Source: Spirochaetales bacterium UBA4629 | GTDB taxonomy: Bacteria; Spirochaetota; Spirochaetia; Sphaerochaetales; Sphaerochaetaceae | Direction of reading: 5' to 3' | DNA length: 23,401 nt | Assembly: GCA_002406055.1 (NCBI GenBank) | Contig: DHMZ01000104.1 | Location: forward strand, 2,162 to 25,562 | In this document: positions 15,233 to 22,655 of the stretch, piece after piece | Layout of the letters: each line of letters begins with the position of its first letter | Numbering within the stretch: position 1 is the first letter of the stretch | Notes under the pieces: generated by a model | Databases searched by the model: none | Told to the model about the DNA's origin: nothing | The model's input: only the letters and a program-made list of their open reading frames with translations | Program-made: the position numbers and the translations under genes

Positions 15233-16207
15233 CTATCTCTCCATTAAATAGCGTGCAACAGATTTTCCGCAAAGATTACTATCTTTACAGACACTGTCGG
15301 CTAAATCATAAACCTTTAGGACATTGCCAGACGCAAAGATTCCATCAACACTTGTCATAAAGTCACCCTTATTAACAGGACCATGGGTAGCATTATCTAT
15401 CTCTATGCCACAAGAAATTGAGAGTTCATTTTCTGGTATTAAACCAACGGAGAGAAGAACTGTATCACAAGGAATATATACTTCAGTACCACTAATAGGA
15501 TTCATCTTATCATCAACCTTTACCACCGTTACACCTTCAACTCTTTCTCTACCATGAATCTCTAAAGCTGTTGTATATAAATGAAGAGGAATATCATAGT
15601 CATCAAGACATTGAACGATATTGCGTCTTAGTCCCTTGGAGCGACTCATTATTTCATACACGCCTTTTACTTTTGCTCCTTCTAGCGTCATTCTTCTTGC
15701 CATAATAAGTCCAATATCGCCAGAACCTAAGATTACGACCTCTCGTCCAGGCATATAGCCATCGATATTTATTAAGCGTTGTGCTGTTCCTGCAGTATAA
15801 ACGCCACTTGGTCTTGAACCAGGAACTCTGAGCATACCACGAGTGCGCTCTCTGCAACCCATAGCCAATACAATTGCCTTTGCTTTTATTTTAAGTAAAC
15901 CCTTTTGAGGATTTAGAGCTTTAACTACCCTATCTTTTGTCAGTTCTATAACCATAGTATCTGTAAGGTAATCAATTCCCTTTTCCTTTACTTTCTCTAT
16001 ATAGCGTGTTGCGTATTCAGGACCTGTTAGCTCTTCTTTAAAGATTTCAAGACCAAATCCAGGATGGATACATTGATTAAGAATTCCACCTAAGTATTTA
16101 TCTCGTTCAAGTATCAATATATCTTTTACACCATTTTCAAAGAGAGAAATAGCTGTACTTAAGCCAGCGGGTCCTCCACCAATAATAACCACATCTCTTT
16201 CAATCAT
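15233..16207 (-). CDS. FAD/NAD(P)-dependent oxidoreductase of the GlpA-DUF1667 operon
   Basis: A 324-residue pyridine-nucleotide-disulfide-type flavoprotein. The first Rossmann motif VVIIGGGPAGLSTA (6-19) binds FAD and the second VVILGSGDIGLIMA (about 156-169) binds NAD(P)H. The markers GGILNQCIHPGFGL, AMGCRERTRG and the closing DGIFASGNVLKVYDLADSV are typical of partners of GlpA-like enzymes. It probably passes electrons between the GlpA-like subunit and NAD(P). From memory, relatives are about 400-420 residues with an extra C-terminal part; this one stops soon after the FAD-closing motif. It overlaps the upstream gene by 8 nt (ATGATTGA) and has an AGGAGG site. Confidence 0.88.
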   Translation of the reverse strand: MIERDVVIIGGGPAGLSTAISLFENGVKDILILERDKYLGGILNQCIHPGFGLEIFKEELTGPEYATRYIEKVKEKGIDYLTDTMVIELTKDRVVKALNPQKGLLKIKAKAIVLAMGCRERTRGMLRVPGSRPSGVYTAGTAQRLINIDGYMPGREVVILGSGDIGLIMARRMTLEGAKVKGVYEIMSRSKGLRRNIVQCLDDYDIPLHLYTTALEIHGRERVEGVTVVKVDDKMNPISGTEVYIPCDTVLLSVGLIPENELSISCGIEIDNATHGPVNKGDFMTSVDGIFASGNVLKVYDLADSVCKDSNLCGKSVARYLMER

Positions 16208-17633
16208 TCTGGCCTCCTCTCTCTATAGTGAACCAACTCTTTCCTCCTTTTTTTGTTATAGATGTAAAAGGAAGATTTAATTCATTAGATAGTATCTCCA
16301 TAACACGAGGAGAACAGAAGCCTCCTTGGCATCGTCCCATGCCAGCGCGAACTCTTCTCTTTACGCCATCGACAGTAGTTGCCCCGCATTCAGAACGAAT
16401 TGAATCTATTATTTCACCTTCAGTGACAGTCTCACAGCGACAAATAACACGGCCATAACTAGGATTAATTGTAATTAACCTTTCTTTTTCGTCGTCTGTG
16501 ACTTCTTCTAGTCTTATTACCTTTCTCTCATCTATATAGCTTTCTTTCATTTCGTACTTAAAGCCTCTTTCTTCAATAAGAGAAACACAGTACTCAGCAA
16601 TTGCAGGAGCAGAGGTAAGACCCGGAGAACATATTCCTGCAACATTTAATAGATTAGGAACTCTAGTAGAGAATTTAATTATGAAGTCTTTGCTATTTGA
16701 AACAGCACGGTTTCCAGCAAAGGACGTAATAGTATCTCTTTCATTAATAATAGGAACAGATCTTTTTGCCCCAGAGAAAACCTCGTTCTGTCCACGCATT
16801 GTTGTATCTAAATCTTCTTTATCGTCTACATCGTAGGCGTTCGGGCCAACAAGAAGATTACCGTCTACAGTAGGCGTTACTAAGATACCTTTACCTTTGC
16901 TTGTTGGAGGCTGAAAGATAACGTGACTTACAATACTTCTGCTCTTCTTATCTAGAAGTGAATACTCGCCTTTACGTGGTTTTATTTCGGAAGAACTATC
17001 GCCAAAGAGAGAAGCAACATTAGACGAATAGAGCCCAGAAGCGTTGATAACTAATGGAGTTTCAATTTCACCATTTAAGATAAACTTTCCTTCCTCCTTT
17101 TCAACAGAAACTAGTGGAGTCGATCTAAGTAGCGTAACGCCATTACGAACAGCAACGCTCATAGGAGCAAGAGTAAGTTCAAATGGAGAGCATATTCCTC
17201 CGCTTGGGGCATATAGAGAGCCTAGGATATCTGGATTTAAAGACTTCTCTAACTCCAAAGTTTCCTCTCTATTAAGTATTTTCAACCCTTCAACGCCGTT
17301 AAATTTTCCTTTAGCATATAGCTCTTCGACCTTTCTCATTCCCTCTTCATCAAAGGCAACAACAAGAGATCCTATCTCTTTAAAAGGAATAGAGAGCCTC
17401 TTGTTTCTTTCTCTAATGAGCTCATTACCTCTAACATTTAGCTTTGCCATCAAAGAGCCAGGCTCTGGATCATAACCTGCGTGGACAATAGCAGAGTTAG
17501 CTTTGCTTGTGCCTTCACATATGTCGCTTTCCTTTTCTAAGACACAAACAGAACACTTCCTTTTACCAAACTCATAACTAATCCAAGCGCCAGTAACACC
17601 AGCACCAATTATAACAACGTCGTAGTACTTCAT
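16200..17633 (-). CDS. GlpA/LhgO-like FAD dehydrogenase with C-terminal [2Fe-2S] domain
   Basis: A 477-residue FAD-dependent oxidoreductase of the DAO superfamily, resembling anaerobic glycerol-3-phosphate dehydrogenase subunit A. The FAD motif VVIIGAGVTGAWISYE lies at residues 6-21, followed by GTSKANSAIVHAGYDPEPGS, characteristic of this branch. The C-terminus carries a BFD-like [2Fe-2S] domain with C398, C400, C435 and C440 (CRC and CQGGFC). Glycerol 3-phosphate is the likely substrate by analogy, but a 2-hydroxyglutarate-type substrate cannot be excluded. It is the first gene of a tight three-gene operon with the NAD(P) oxidoreductase and DUF1667. The Shine-Dalgarno is poor (CTAGG), with CATAAT 9 nt before the ATG. 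Confidence 0.87.
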   Translation of the reverse strand: MKYYDVVIIGAGVTGAWISYEFGKRKCSVCVLEKESDICEGTSKANSAIVHAGYDPEPGSLMAKLNVRGNELIRERNKRLSIPFKEIGSLVVAFDEEGMRKVEELYAKGKFNGVEGLKILNREETLELEKSLNPDILGSLYAPSGGICSPFELTLAPMSVAVRNGVTLLRSTPLVSVEKEEGKFILNGEIETPLVINASGLYSSNVASLFGDSSSEIKPRKGEYSLLDKKSRSIVSHVIFQPPTSKGKGILVTPTVDGNLLVGPNAYDVDDKEDLDTTMRGQNEVFSGAKRSVPIINERDTITSFAGNRAVSNSKDFIIKFSTRVPNLLNVAGICSPGLTSAPAIAEYCVSLIEERGFKYEMKESYIDERKVIRLEEVTDDEKERLITINPSYGRVICRCETVTEGEIIDSIRSECGATTVDGVKRRVRAGMGRCQGGFCSPRVMEILSNELNLPFTSITKKGGKSWFTIERGGQND

Positions 17634-17692
17634 AACCTAGCCATTATGATAACTTATTATTTGAATTTCTGAGTAAAAAAGTTAAATTTACA

Positions 17693-17702
17693 TACTTAAG
17701 TA
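17693..17702. promoter_or_regulatory. Palindrome in the divergent GlpA-like / BMP intergenic region
   Basis: TACTTAAGTA is a perfect 10-bp palindrome flanked by an imperfect inverted repeat (AAATTTAC and GTAAAATTT). It lies in the middle of the 160-bp region between the divergent redox and importer operons, where an operator would be expected. I cannot assign clear promoters around it. Confidence 0.25.
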
Positions 17703-17793
17703 AAATTTATGTCAAAAAAAAATGTTTTTACTTTATTTCTACGCTTCCTTCCCTACATACTGAACTCTGAGGACAAGCCTCTAAGGAGAAATT

Positions 17794-18819
17794 ATGAAAA
17801 AACTATTAGCTATTTGTCTCGTTTTAGTTTTAGCGTCAACCCTCTTGTTCGCTCAGGGTGGCAAAGAAGAAAAAGCAAATGAAATTAAGGTTGCCTTAAT
17901 TGTATCAAGCACAATCGACGATAAGGGTTGGTGTCAGGCTATGCACGATGGTATTACAGAAGCTATGGCTGAGATGCCTGGAAAGATTGCTGAATACAAG
18001 GCAGTTGAGAATACTCAGCCTGCTGATACTATGACAGCAATCAGAACATATGTTAACAGTGGCTTTAACATCATCATCGTTCACGGTTCTCAGTTCAGAG
18101 CACAGGTTGAAGATGCTGCTGCAGAGTTCCCAGAAGTAATGTTCGCTTTCGGAACAACAAGTGATGTTATTGCTCCAAACGTTTTCTCTTATATGCCACA
18201 GTCTGAAGAGACAGGATACCTCTCTGGTATCGTTGCTGGTCTTACAACTAAGGTTAATCAGGTTGCCCTCGTTGGACCTATTGATGGTGGAGACGCTGCA
18301 AGATATAACAGAGGCTTCGTTCTCGGCGTACAAGCATCAAATCCTAAGGCAAAGATTCGTGTAACACATATTGGTAACTTCAATGATACAGTTAAGTCTG
18401 GTGAAGCAGCTCAGGCTTTTATCCAGGGTGGTGCAGACGTCTTAACAGGTTCTTCTCAGCAGGCTCTCGGTGCTCTTAGAGCAGTTGCAGACTACCCAGA
18501 TAAGGATATCTGGTGGGTTGGACAAGATATCGCACAGATTGACATTCCAGAAGGCTATAAGTGTATCGCAGCTTCTGCTTATAACTATAAAGCAGTTGTT
18601 GTTGGCCTCGTTGAAAAATTTGAAGAAGGAAAGCTTGGTGGCGAATGCTTACCAATGAACTTCAACAACGGTGGATTCATTTGGAAGTGGAACGAAGCAA
18701 AGTGTGCAGATAAGATTACTCCAGAAATCAGAACAGCTGTTGAGAATCAGATTAAGCTCTTTACAGAGACTCCAAATATCCTTTCAAATTGGGCAAGCGT
18801 AGATTACTCTACTCTTTAA
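17794..18819 (+). CDS. BMP-family ABC transporter substrate-binding protein (PnrA-like)
   Basis: A 341-residue periplasmic binding protein of the BMP/Med/PnrA family; characterised members bind purine or other nucleosides. A signal peptide (Lys-Lys, hydrophobic core, LFA|QGG at residue 20) is followed by the mature domain with VALIVSSTIDDKGWCQAMHDG, VHGSQFRAQVEDAA, MPQSEETGYLSGIVAG and VDVLTGSSQQ-like segments typical of the fold. There is no lipobox Cys, so the protein is probably soluble in the periplasm rather than a lipoprotein. AAGGAG lies 6 nt before the ATG. It heads the importer operon; a GC-rich hairpin separates it from the ATPase gene and may raise its yield relative to the membrane components. 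Confidence 0.92.
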   Translation: MKKLLAICLVLVLASTLLFAQGGKEEKANEIKVALIVSSTIDDKGWCQAMHDGITEAMAEMPGKIAEYKAVENTQPADTMTAIRTYVNSGFNIIIVHGSQFRAQVEDAAAEFPEVMFAFGTTSDVIAPNVFSYMPQSEETGYLSGIVAGLTTKVNQVALVGPIDGGDAARYNRGFVLGVQASNPKAKIRVTHIGNFNDTVKSGEAAQAFIQGGADVLTGSSQQALGALRAVADYPDKDIWWVGQDIAQIDIPEGYKCIAASAYNYKAVVVGLVEKFEEGKLGGECLPMNFNNGGFIWKWNEAKCADKITPEIRTAVENQIKLFTETPNILSNWASVDYSTL

Positions 18820-18838
18820 TTACTACTATTTATGATAA

Positions 18839-18861
18839 AGCCGGCCCTTCTATGGCCGGCT
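18839..18861 (+). other. GC-rich intra-operon hairpin between binding protein and ATPase genes
   Basis: AGCCGGCC (18839-18846) and GGCCGGCT (18854-18861) form a perfect 8-bp, very GC-rich stem in AT-rich surroundings. It begins 19 bp after the binding-protein stop and ends 12 bp before the ATPase ATG. No T-tract follows, so it is more likely an mRNA 3'-end stabiliser or weak attenuator than a full terminator. Confidence 0.7.
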
Positions 18862-18873
18862 ATTTATAAAAAA

Positions 18874-20394
18874 ATGTCGCAAACAAAAGAAATATTCGAT
18901 TTAAAACTTGAACATATAACAAAGAGATTCCCTGGAGTCTTAGCTTGTGATGACATATCTCTACATATTGGCAAGCATGAAATATTGGCACTTGTAGGTG
19001 AAAATGGTGCGGGAAAAACCACACTAATGAACATCATAATGGGCCTATACACTCCAGACGAAGGATCTATATTTATTAACGGAGAAAAAGTTAACTTTAA
19101 ATCTCCTAATGATGCTTTCAGCTACGGCATTGGAATGGTCCATCAGCAATATATGCTAGTGCCTAATATGACAGTACTAGAAAACATTGCACTTGGCATG
19201 AAGGAAACTTGGGGGCTAGTTGTCAATCTTAAGGCTGTTAGAGAACGCATTACCGAAGTATCAAATCACTACGGCTTGAAAGTTGATCCAGATGCATATA
19301 TTTGGCAATTATCAGTTGGAGAGCAACAAAGAGTAGAACTTGTTAAGACGCTATGTCTTGGCGCGCGCTTTCTTATCCTCGATGAACCAACATCTGCTCT
19401 TACTCCACAGGAAACAGACGATTTAATCGCTCTACTAAAGAAGATGAGCTCAGAGCTTTCAATTATCTTCATAAGCCATAAGCTTAATGAAGTTAAGGCT
19501 CTTTCAGATAAAGTCTCTATCCTAAGACATGGAAAAGTAGTATTTAACGGAAAAACAGAGGACTTTACTCCTCATGAAATAGCTGCATTAATGACTGGAC
19601 ATGAGGTAGAAATAACAGAAAACCTCTCTGCTCCTCCTAATGGTAAGGATGCTCTCGTAATTAAAGACTTGTTTGTTAAATCAGATAGAGGCTTTAATGC
19701 ACTTGAAGGCTTCTCTTTAACTATTAAGGAAGGAGAAATTGTTGGACTTGCTGGAGTTTCTGGCAATGGACAGAGAGAACTCGCTGAAGCTATCAATGGC
19801 ATAAGAAAATGTGATAGTGGCTCCATACTTTTCTATGGCGATGAAATATCTAATCTATCTGTAAGAGAAGTAATCAAAAAAGGTATGGGTTATATTCCAG
19901 AAGAAAGAAACACAGAAGGCATTGTTCCTTCAATGTCTATCAAGGAAAATATAATCCTTAAGGATAGCGATGACAGGTTCTCATCTCATCATTTCTTGAA
20001 AGAAAAGATGATTGATGAATGCGCAGAGAAGCTAAAAGTAGATTTCGATATTAGATGCCCTAACATCGAAACTCCTGCTGGCTCTCTTTCTGGAGGAAAT
20101 ATTCAAAAGGTAATTCTTAGTAGAGAGATAACAAGAAACCCTAAATTCCTCGTTTGCGTCTATCCTATTCGTGGACTCGACATGGGAGCTGCAGAGTTTA
20201 TCCATAAGGAACTTCTCTCTCTTAGAGAAAAAGGCATTGGCATACTCCTAATAAGCGAAGAGCTCGAAGAAATAATGAATCTAAGCGATAGAATTGCCGT
20301 CATATTTAAAGGCAAAAACAAAAAGGTTCTCTTACGAGATGAAGCTACAACAGAAAAGCTTGGAGTCTTAATGGCAGGAGTTGAAAATGAATAA
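18874..20394 (+). CDS. ABC transporter ATP-binding protein (duplicated ATPase, nucleoside importer type)
   Basis: A 506-residue protein with two fused ABC ATPase domains, as in sugar and nucleoside importers (RbsA/YufO type). The N-domain is complete: Walker A GENGAGKTT (42-50), Q-loop VHQQYM (89-94), signature LSVGEQQ (146-152), Walker B FLILDEPTSA (166-175). The C-domain has the usual degenerate Walker A GVSGNGQRE and signature LSGGNIQK, and PIRGLD where relatives have PTRGLD. It energises uptake by the two permeases downstream. The ATG at 18874 is preferred over one at 18832, whose extra residues translate the hairpin. No Shine-Dalgarno precedes it. Confidence 0.92.
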   Translation: MSQTKEIFDLKLEHITKRFPGVLACDDISLHIGKHEILALVGENGAGKTTLMNIIMGLYTPDEGSIFINGEKVNFKSPNDAFSYGIGMVHQQYMLVPNMTVLENIALGMKETWGLVVNLKAVRERITEVSNHYGLKVDPDAYIWQLSVGEQQRVELVKTLCLGARFLILDEPTSALTPQETDDLIALLKKMSSELSIIFISHKLNEVKALSDKVSILRHGKVVFNGKTEDFTPHEIAALMTGHEVEITENLSAPPNGKDALVIKDLFVKSDRGFNALEGFSLTIKEGEIVGLAGVSGNGQRELAEAINGIRKCDSGSILFYGDEISNLSVREVIKKGMGYIPEERNTEGIVPSMSIKENIILKDSDDRFSSHHFLKEKMIDECAEKLKVDFDIRCPNIETPAGSLSGGNIQKVILSREITRNPKFLVCVYPIRGLDMGAAEFIHKELLSLREKGIGILLISEELEEIMNLSDRIAVIFKGKNKKVLLRDEATTEKLGVLMAGVENE

Positions 20395-21463
20395 GAATTA
20401 CAAAATTTTCTATAAGATATCTGTAATAGCCTGTGCTGTTATTATCGCACTAGCTATTGGAGCTATAATTATTCTTGCAACAGGAGAAAGCGTCTTTAAA
20501 ACATATGGAATAATTATTTCAATGCCATTTAAAAACTTTAGAAGCTTTACTGAAGTACTTGTAAGAATGATTCCTCTAACAATCATTGCTCTTGGTATTT
20601 GTGTTTCTTCTCGTAGTGGAATCAACAATATTGGAGCTGAAGGTCAGATGGCAATGGGAATAATAGCTGCAACTGCGGCTTCCTTCGCCTTTGCTTCTTT
20701 TCCACGTTTTCTAGCAATCCCTCTATGCATAATTCCCGCAGCGCTCGCTGGAGGATTGTATGGTTTTATTCCAGGATTTTTAAAGGCTAAATTTGATGTA
20801 AGCGAGCTTCTTTCAACAGTTATGCTTAACTACGCTGCTGTCCAATTCTATGCCTTTATGATCAGAATCCCTCTCTTAGATCCAAATGAAAAGACAGGAA
20901 CACCAATGAGTGCGAGAATCCCTAACTCAGCTGTATTGAAGAAGCTATTTAAGGGAACAGCTGTCCATCAAGGAATATTCTTAGCGCTTATTCTTGCTGT
21001 TGTTATTTATATCCTGCTTTGGAAGACAAGTTATGGCTACAAGATGAGAGCATCTGGTGCCTCTCAAAGAGCAGCACGCTATGGTGGCATTAACGTAAAG
21101 CTCTATTTGATTATTTCTATGGTCATTTCTGGTGCATGTGCTGGTATGGCAGGTGCAGTTGAGCTTATGGGTAACCAAGGAAGAGCTATGGAAGGTATTA
21201 CAGGAGGCTATGGATTCTCTGGTATCGTAGTTGCCCTATTTGGATGTTTGCATCCAGCTGGAATTATACCTGCAGCTTTCTTCTTCGGCATCCTGCTCTA
21301 TGCCCAAGTTAATCTTCAAATACTAACAAATGTTCCACCAAACTTAGTTGAAGCATTACAGGGTTTAATCATTCTCATCATCGTTGCAGTGCAAATGGTT
21401 CTTTCTAACCCATACATGGAAGAAAGATTTAGAAGAAGATTCTTCGACAAAAAGGAGGCATAA
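20387..21463 (+). CDS. ABC transporter permease 1 (BmpA/PnrA-type importer)
   Basis: A 358-residue inner-membrane permease of the BPD_transp_2 class used by ribose and nucleoside importers, with about nine or ten hydrophobic segments. Conserved regions include SRSGINNIGAEGQMAMG (the family's N-x-GxEGQ loop), GFLKAKFDVSELLSTVMLNY and YGGINVKLYLIISMVISGACAGMAGAVELMG. The ATG at 20387 lies inside the ATPase stop region (8-nt overlap, ATGAATAA), with AGGAG 6 nt upstream. It pairs with permease 2 to form the channel. Confidence 0.92.
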   Translation: MNKNYKIFYKISVIACAVIIALAIGAIIILATGESVFKTYGIIISMPFKNFRSFTEVLVRMIPLTIIALGICVSSRSGINNIGAEGQMAMGIIAATAASFAFASFPRFLAIPLCIIPAALAGGLYGFIPGFLKAKFDVSELLSTVMLNYAAVQFYAFMIRIPLLDPNEKTGTPMSARIPNSAVLKKLFKGTAVHQGIFLALILAVVIYILLWKTSYGYKMRASGASQRAARYGGINVKLYLIISMVISGACAGMAGAVELMGNQGRAMEGITGGYGFSGIVVALFGCLHPAGIIPAAFFFGILLYAQVNLQILTNVPPNLVEALQGLIILIIVAVQMVLSNPYMEERFRRRFFDKKEA

Positions 21464-21464
21464 A

Positions 21465-22412
21465 ATGGATTTATTAATAAATACACTAACACTGACAATT
21501 CGCTTCGCAGTTGCCCTGATGATTGCCTCGATGGGAGAAATGTTTAACCAGAAAGCTGGCATCTTCAACCTTGGATGTGAAGGTATTATGACAATGGGAG
21601 CATTCTTAGGTCTCTTAGTTCCATATACTTATGGAGGAGCCGAAGCAGTACCTTTCTTCGTGAACTTTATGGGCCTTGTGGCAGGAGCTCTTGCTGGCGC
21701 CTTACTAGGTTTAATCTTTGGTATTATTGTTATTACTTTCCGTGCGCCTCAAGGAATTGCAGGAATTGGCATGCAAATGTTTGGAGTAGGATTAGCCGGA
21801 ACATTCTTCCGTTCTTATATAGGTGGTTCTCAGTCCATTACAGGTATAACAGCCTACCCTATTCCTCTTTTATCAAAGATTCCAGTACTAGGTACAATCT
21901 TCTTTACGCATAACCCAATAATCTATTTTTGTTATGCTTTAATCCCACTTGCATGGTTTGTAATCTACAAAACTCCATGGGGATTAAAGGTTAGAGCTTG
22001 TGGAACACATCCACGTGCAGCAGATAGCTTAGGTATAAATGTAAATAAAGTACGTTATGAATCTCTAGCCCTTGGTGGCGCAATGGCTGGCTTTGCAGGG
22101 GCATTCCTAACTCTATGCCAAGCAAAGATGTTCACAGCAGATATCATAAATGGTAGAGGCTTTATTGCTGTCGCTCTTGTTTACTTTGGACAATGGCATC
22201 CTGTTAAGATATTCTTAGGCGCATTGTTATTTACATTCGCACAAGTCTTGCAGACACAGGTACAGATCTTCATTCCATCATTCCCTTATTATGAATTCTT
22301 AACAATGCTTCCATACATCTTAGTAATTATAGTTCTAGCATTTAACAGAAAATCTAATAAGCTTGGGCCAACGGCTCTTGGTAAGCCATTTAATAGAGAA
22401 ATGCGAGTGTGA
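21465..22412 (+). CDS. ABC transporter permease 2 (BmpA/PnrA-type importer)
   Basis: A 315-residue inner-membrane permease, partner of the preceding one. It shows the family pattern FNQKAGIFNLGCEGIMTMGAF, TFRAPQGIAGIGMQMFGVGL and the coupling-helix region ACGTHPRAADSLGINVNKVRYESLALGGAMAGFAGAFL. The ATG at 21465 follows permease 1 by one base and has AAGGAGG about 8 nt upstream; a longer frame back to 21384 lies inside permease 1 and is not conserved. It is the last gene of the importer operon. Confidence 0.92.
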   Translation: MDLLINTLTLTIRFAVALMIASMGEMFNQKAGIFNLGCEGIMTMGAFLGLLVPYTYGGAEAVPFFVNFMGLVAGALAGALLGLIFGIIVITFRAPQGIAGIGMQMFGVGLAGTFFRSYIGGSQSITGITAYPIPLLSKIPVLGTIFFTHNPIIYFCYALIPLAWFVIYKTPWGLKVRACGTHPRAADSLGINVNKVRYESLALGGAMAGFAGAFLTLCQAKMFTADIINGRGFIAVALVYFGQWHPVKIFLGALLFTFAQVLQTQVQIFIPSFPYYEFLTMLPYILVIIVLAFNRKSNKLGPTALGKPFNREMRV

Positions 22413-22431
22413 CAATCGCCTTTCTTCTCTT

Positions 22432-22458
22432 TCTCCTCTGAAAATGAGGAGATTTTTT
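22432..22458 (+). terminator. Intrinsic terminator of the importer operon
   Basis: TCTCCTC (22432-22438) and GAGGAGA (22446-22452) pair around a 7-nt loop and are followed by TTTTTT. It lies 20 bp after the permease 2 stop. Confidence 0.9.
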
Positions 22459-22522
22459 ATTGTGTTCGCCAGGCTTCTCTATAAATGCTTTTTCTTAAAT
22501 ATTTTAAATTTCAATTTTTCTA

Positions 22523-22566
22523 TTGATTAACAACATAATATTTTATATAGTTAGTCTAGACTAACT
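22523..22566 (+). promoter_or_regulatory. Promoter with 18-bp palindromic operator, DtxR/IdeR-like
   Basis: TTGATT (22523-22528), a 17-bp spacer and TATAGT (22546-22551) form a good promoter. The perfect 18-bp palindrome AGTTAGTCTAGACTAACT (22549-22566) overlaps the -10 box and the start site. Its TTAG...CTAA half-sites resemble the DtxR/IdeR consensus TTAGGTTAGCCTAACCTAA. The genes downstream, DUF3793 and flavodoxin, fit an iron-responsive unit. Binding by a metal-dependent repressor is inference. Confidence 0.7.
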
Positions 22567-22570
22567 CATG

Positions 22571-22635
22571 GGTAATAAGGCTCTTCACTTTTTGTGTTTT
22601 CCTCTTACAGTCCTAGTTGATAGAGCCGAATTACC
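22571..22635 (+). promoter_or_regulatory. Structured 5' leader of DUF3793-flavodoxin
   Basis: GGTAATAAGGCTCT (22571-22584) and AGAGCCGAATTACC (22622-22635) form two perfect 6-bp helices separated by a 2x2 internal loop (AA/GA), closing a 37-nt loop. The stem lies wholly within the 5' untranslated region and ends 20 nt before the start codon. I do not recognise a known riboswitch. A further AGTTAGT half-site of the operator follows at 22638-22644. Confidence 0.5.
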
Positions 22636-22655
22636 TTAGTTAGTAATGAGGGCTT

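Noticed and set aside
17044..17475. 143-codon open frame on the plus strand within the GlpA-like gene
   Set aside because: It is antisense to a well-supported conserved gene, low in recognisable motifs and has no ribosome-binding site; it reflects codon use of the true gene.
17640..17793. Purine or other known riboswitch before the nucleoside-type binding protein
   Set aside because: I looked for the purine riboswitch core and other familiar aptamer sequences and found none; only a 4-bp hairpin and a 10-bp palindrome are present.
18832..18873. ATPase start at ATG 18832
   Set aside because: The added residues translate the GC-rich hairpin; the ATG at 18874 begins the conserved ABC domain.
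20387..20394. 8-nt start/stop overlaps (also 13278-13285 and 16200-16207) as a special signal
   Set aside because: Short overlaps of this type are routine for translationally coupled operon genes.
21384..21464. Permease 2 start at 21384
   Set aside because: This stretch is inside permease 1 in another frame, while AAGGAGG directly precedes ATG 21465.
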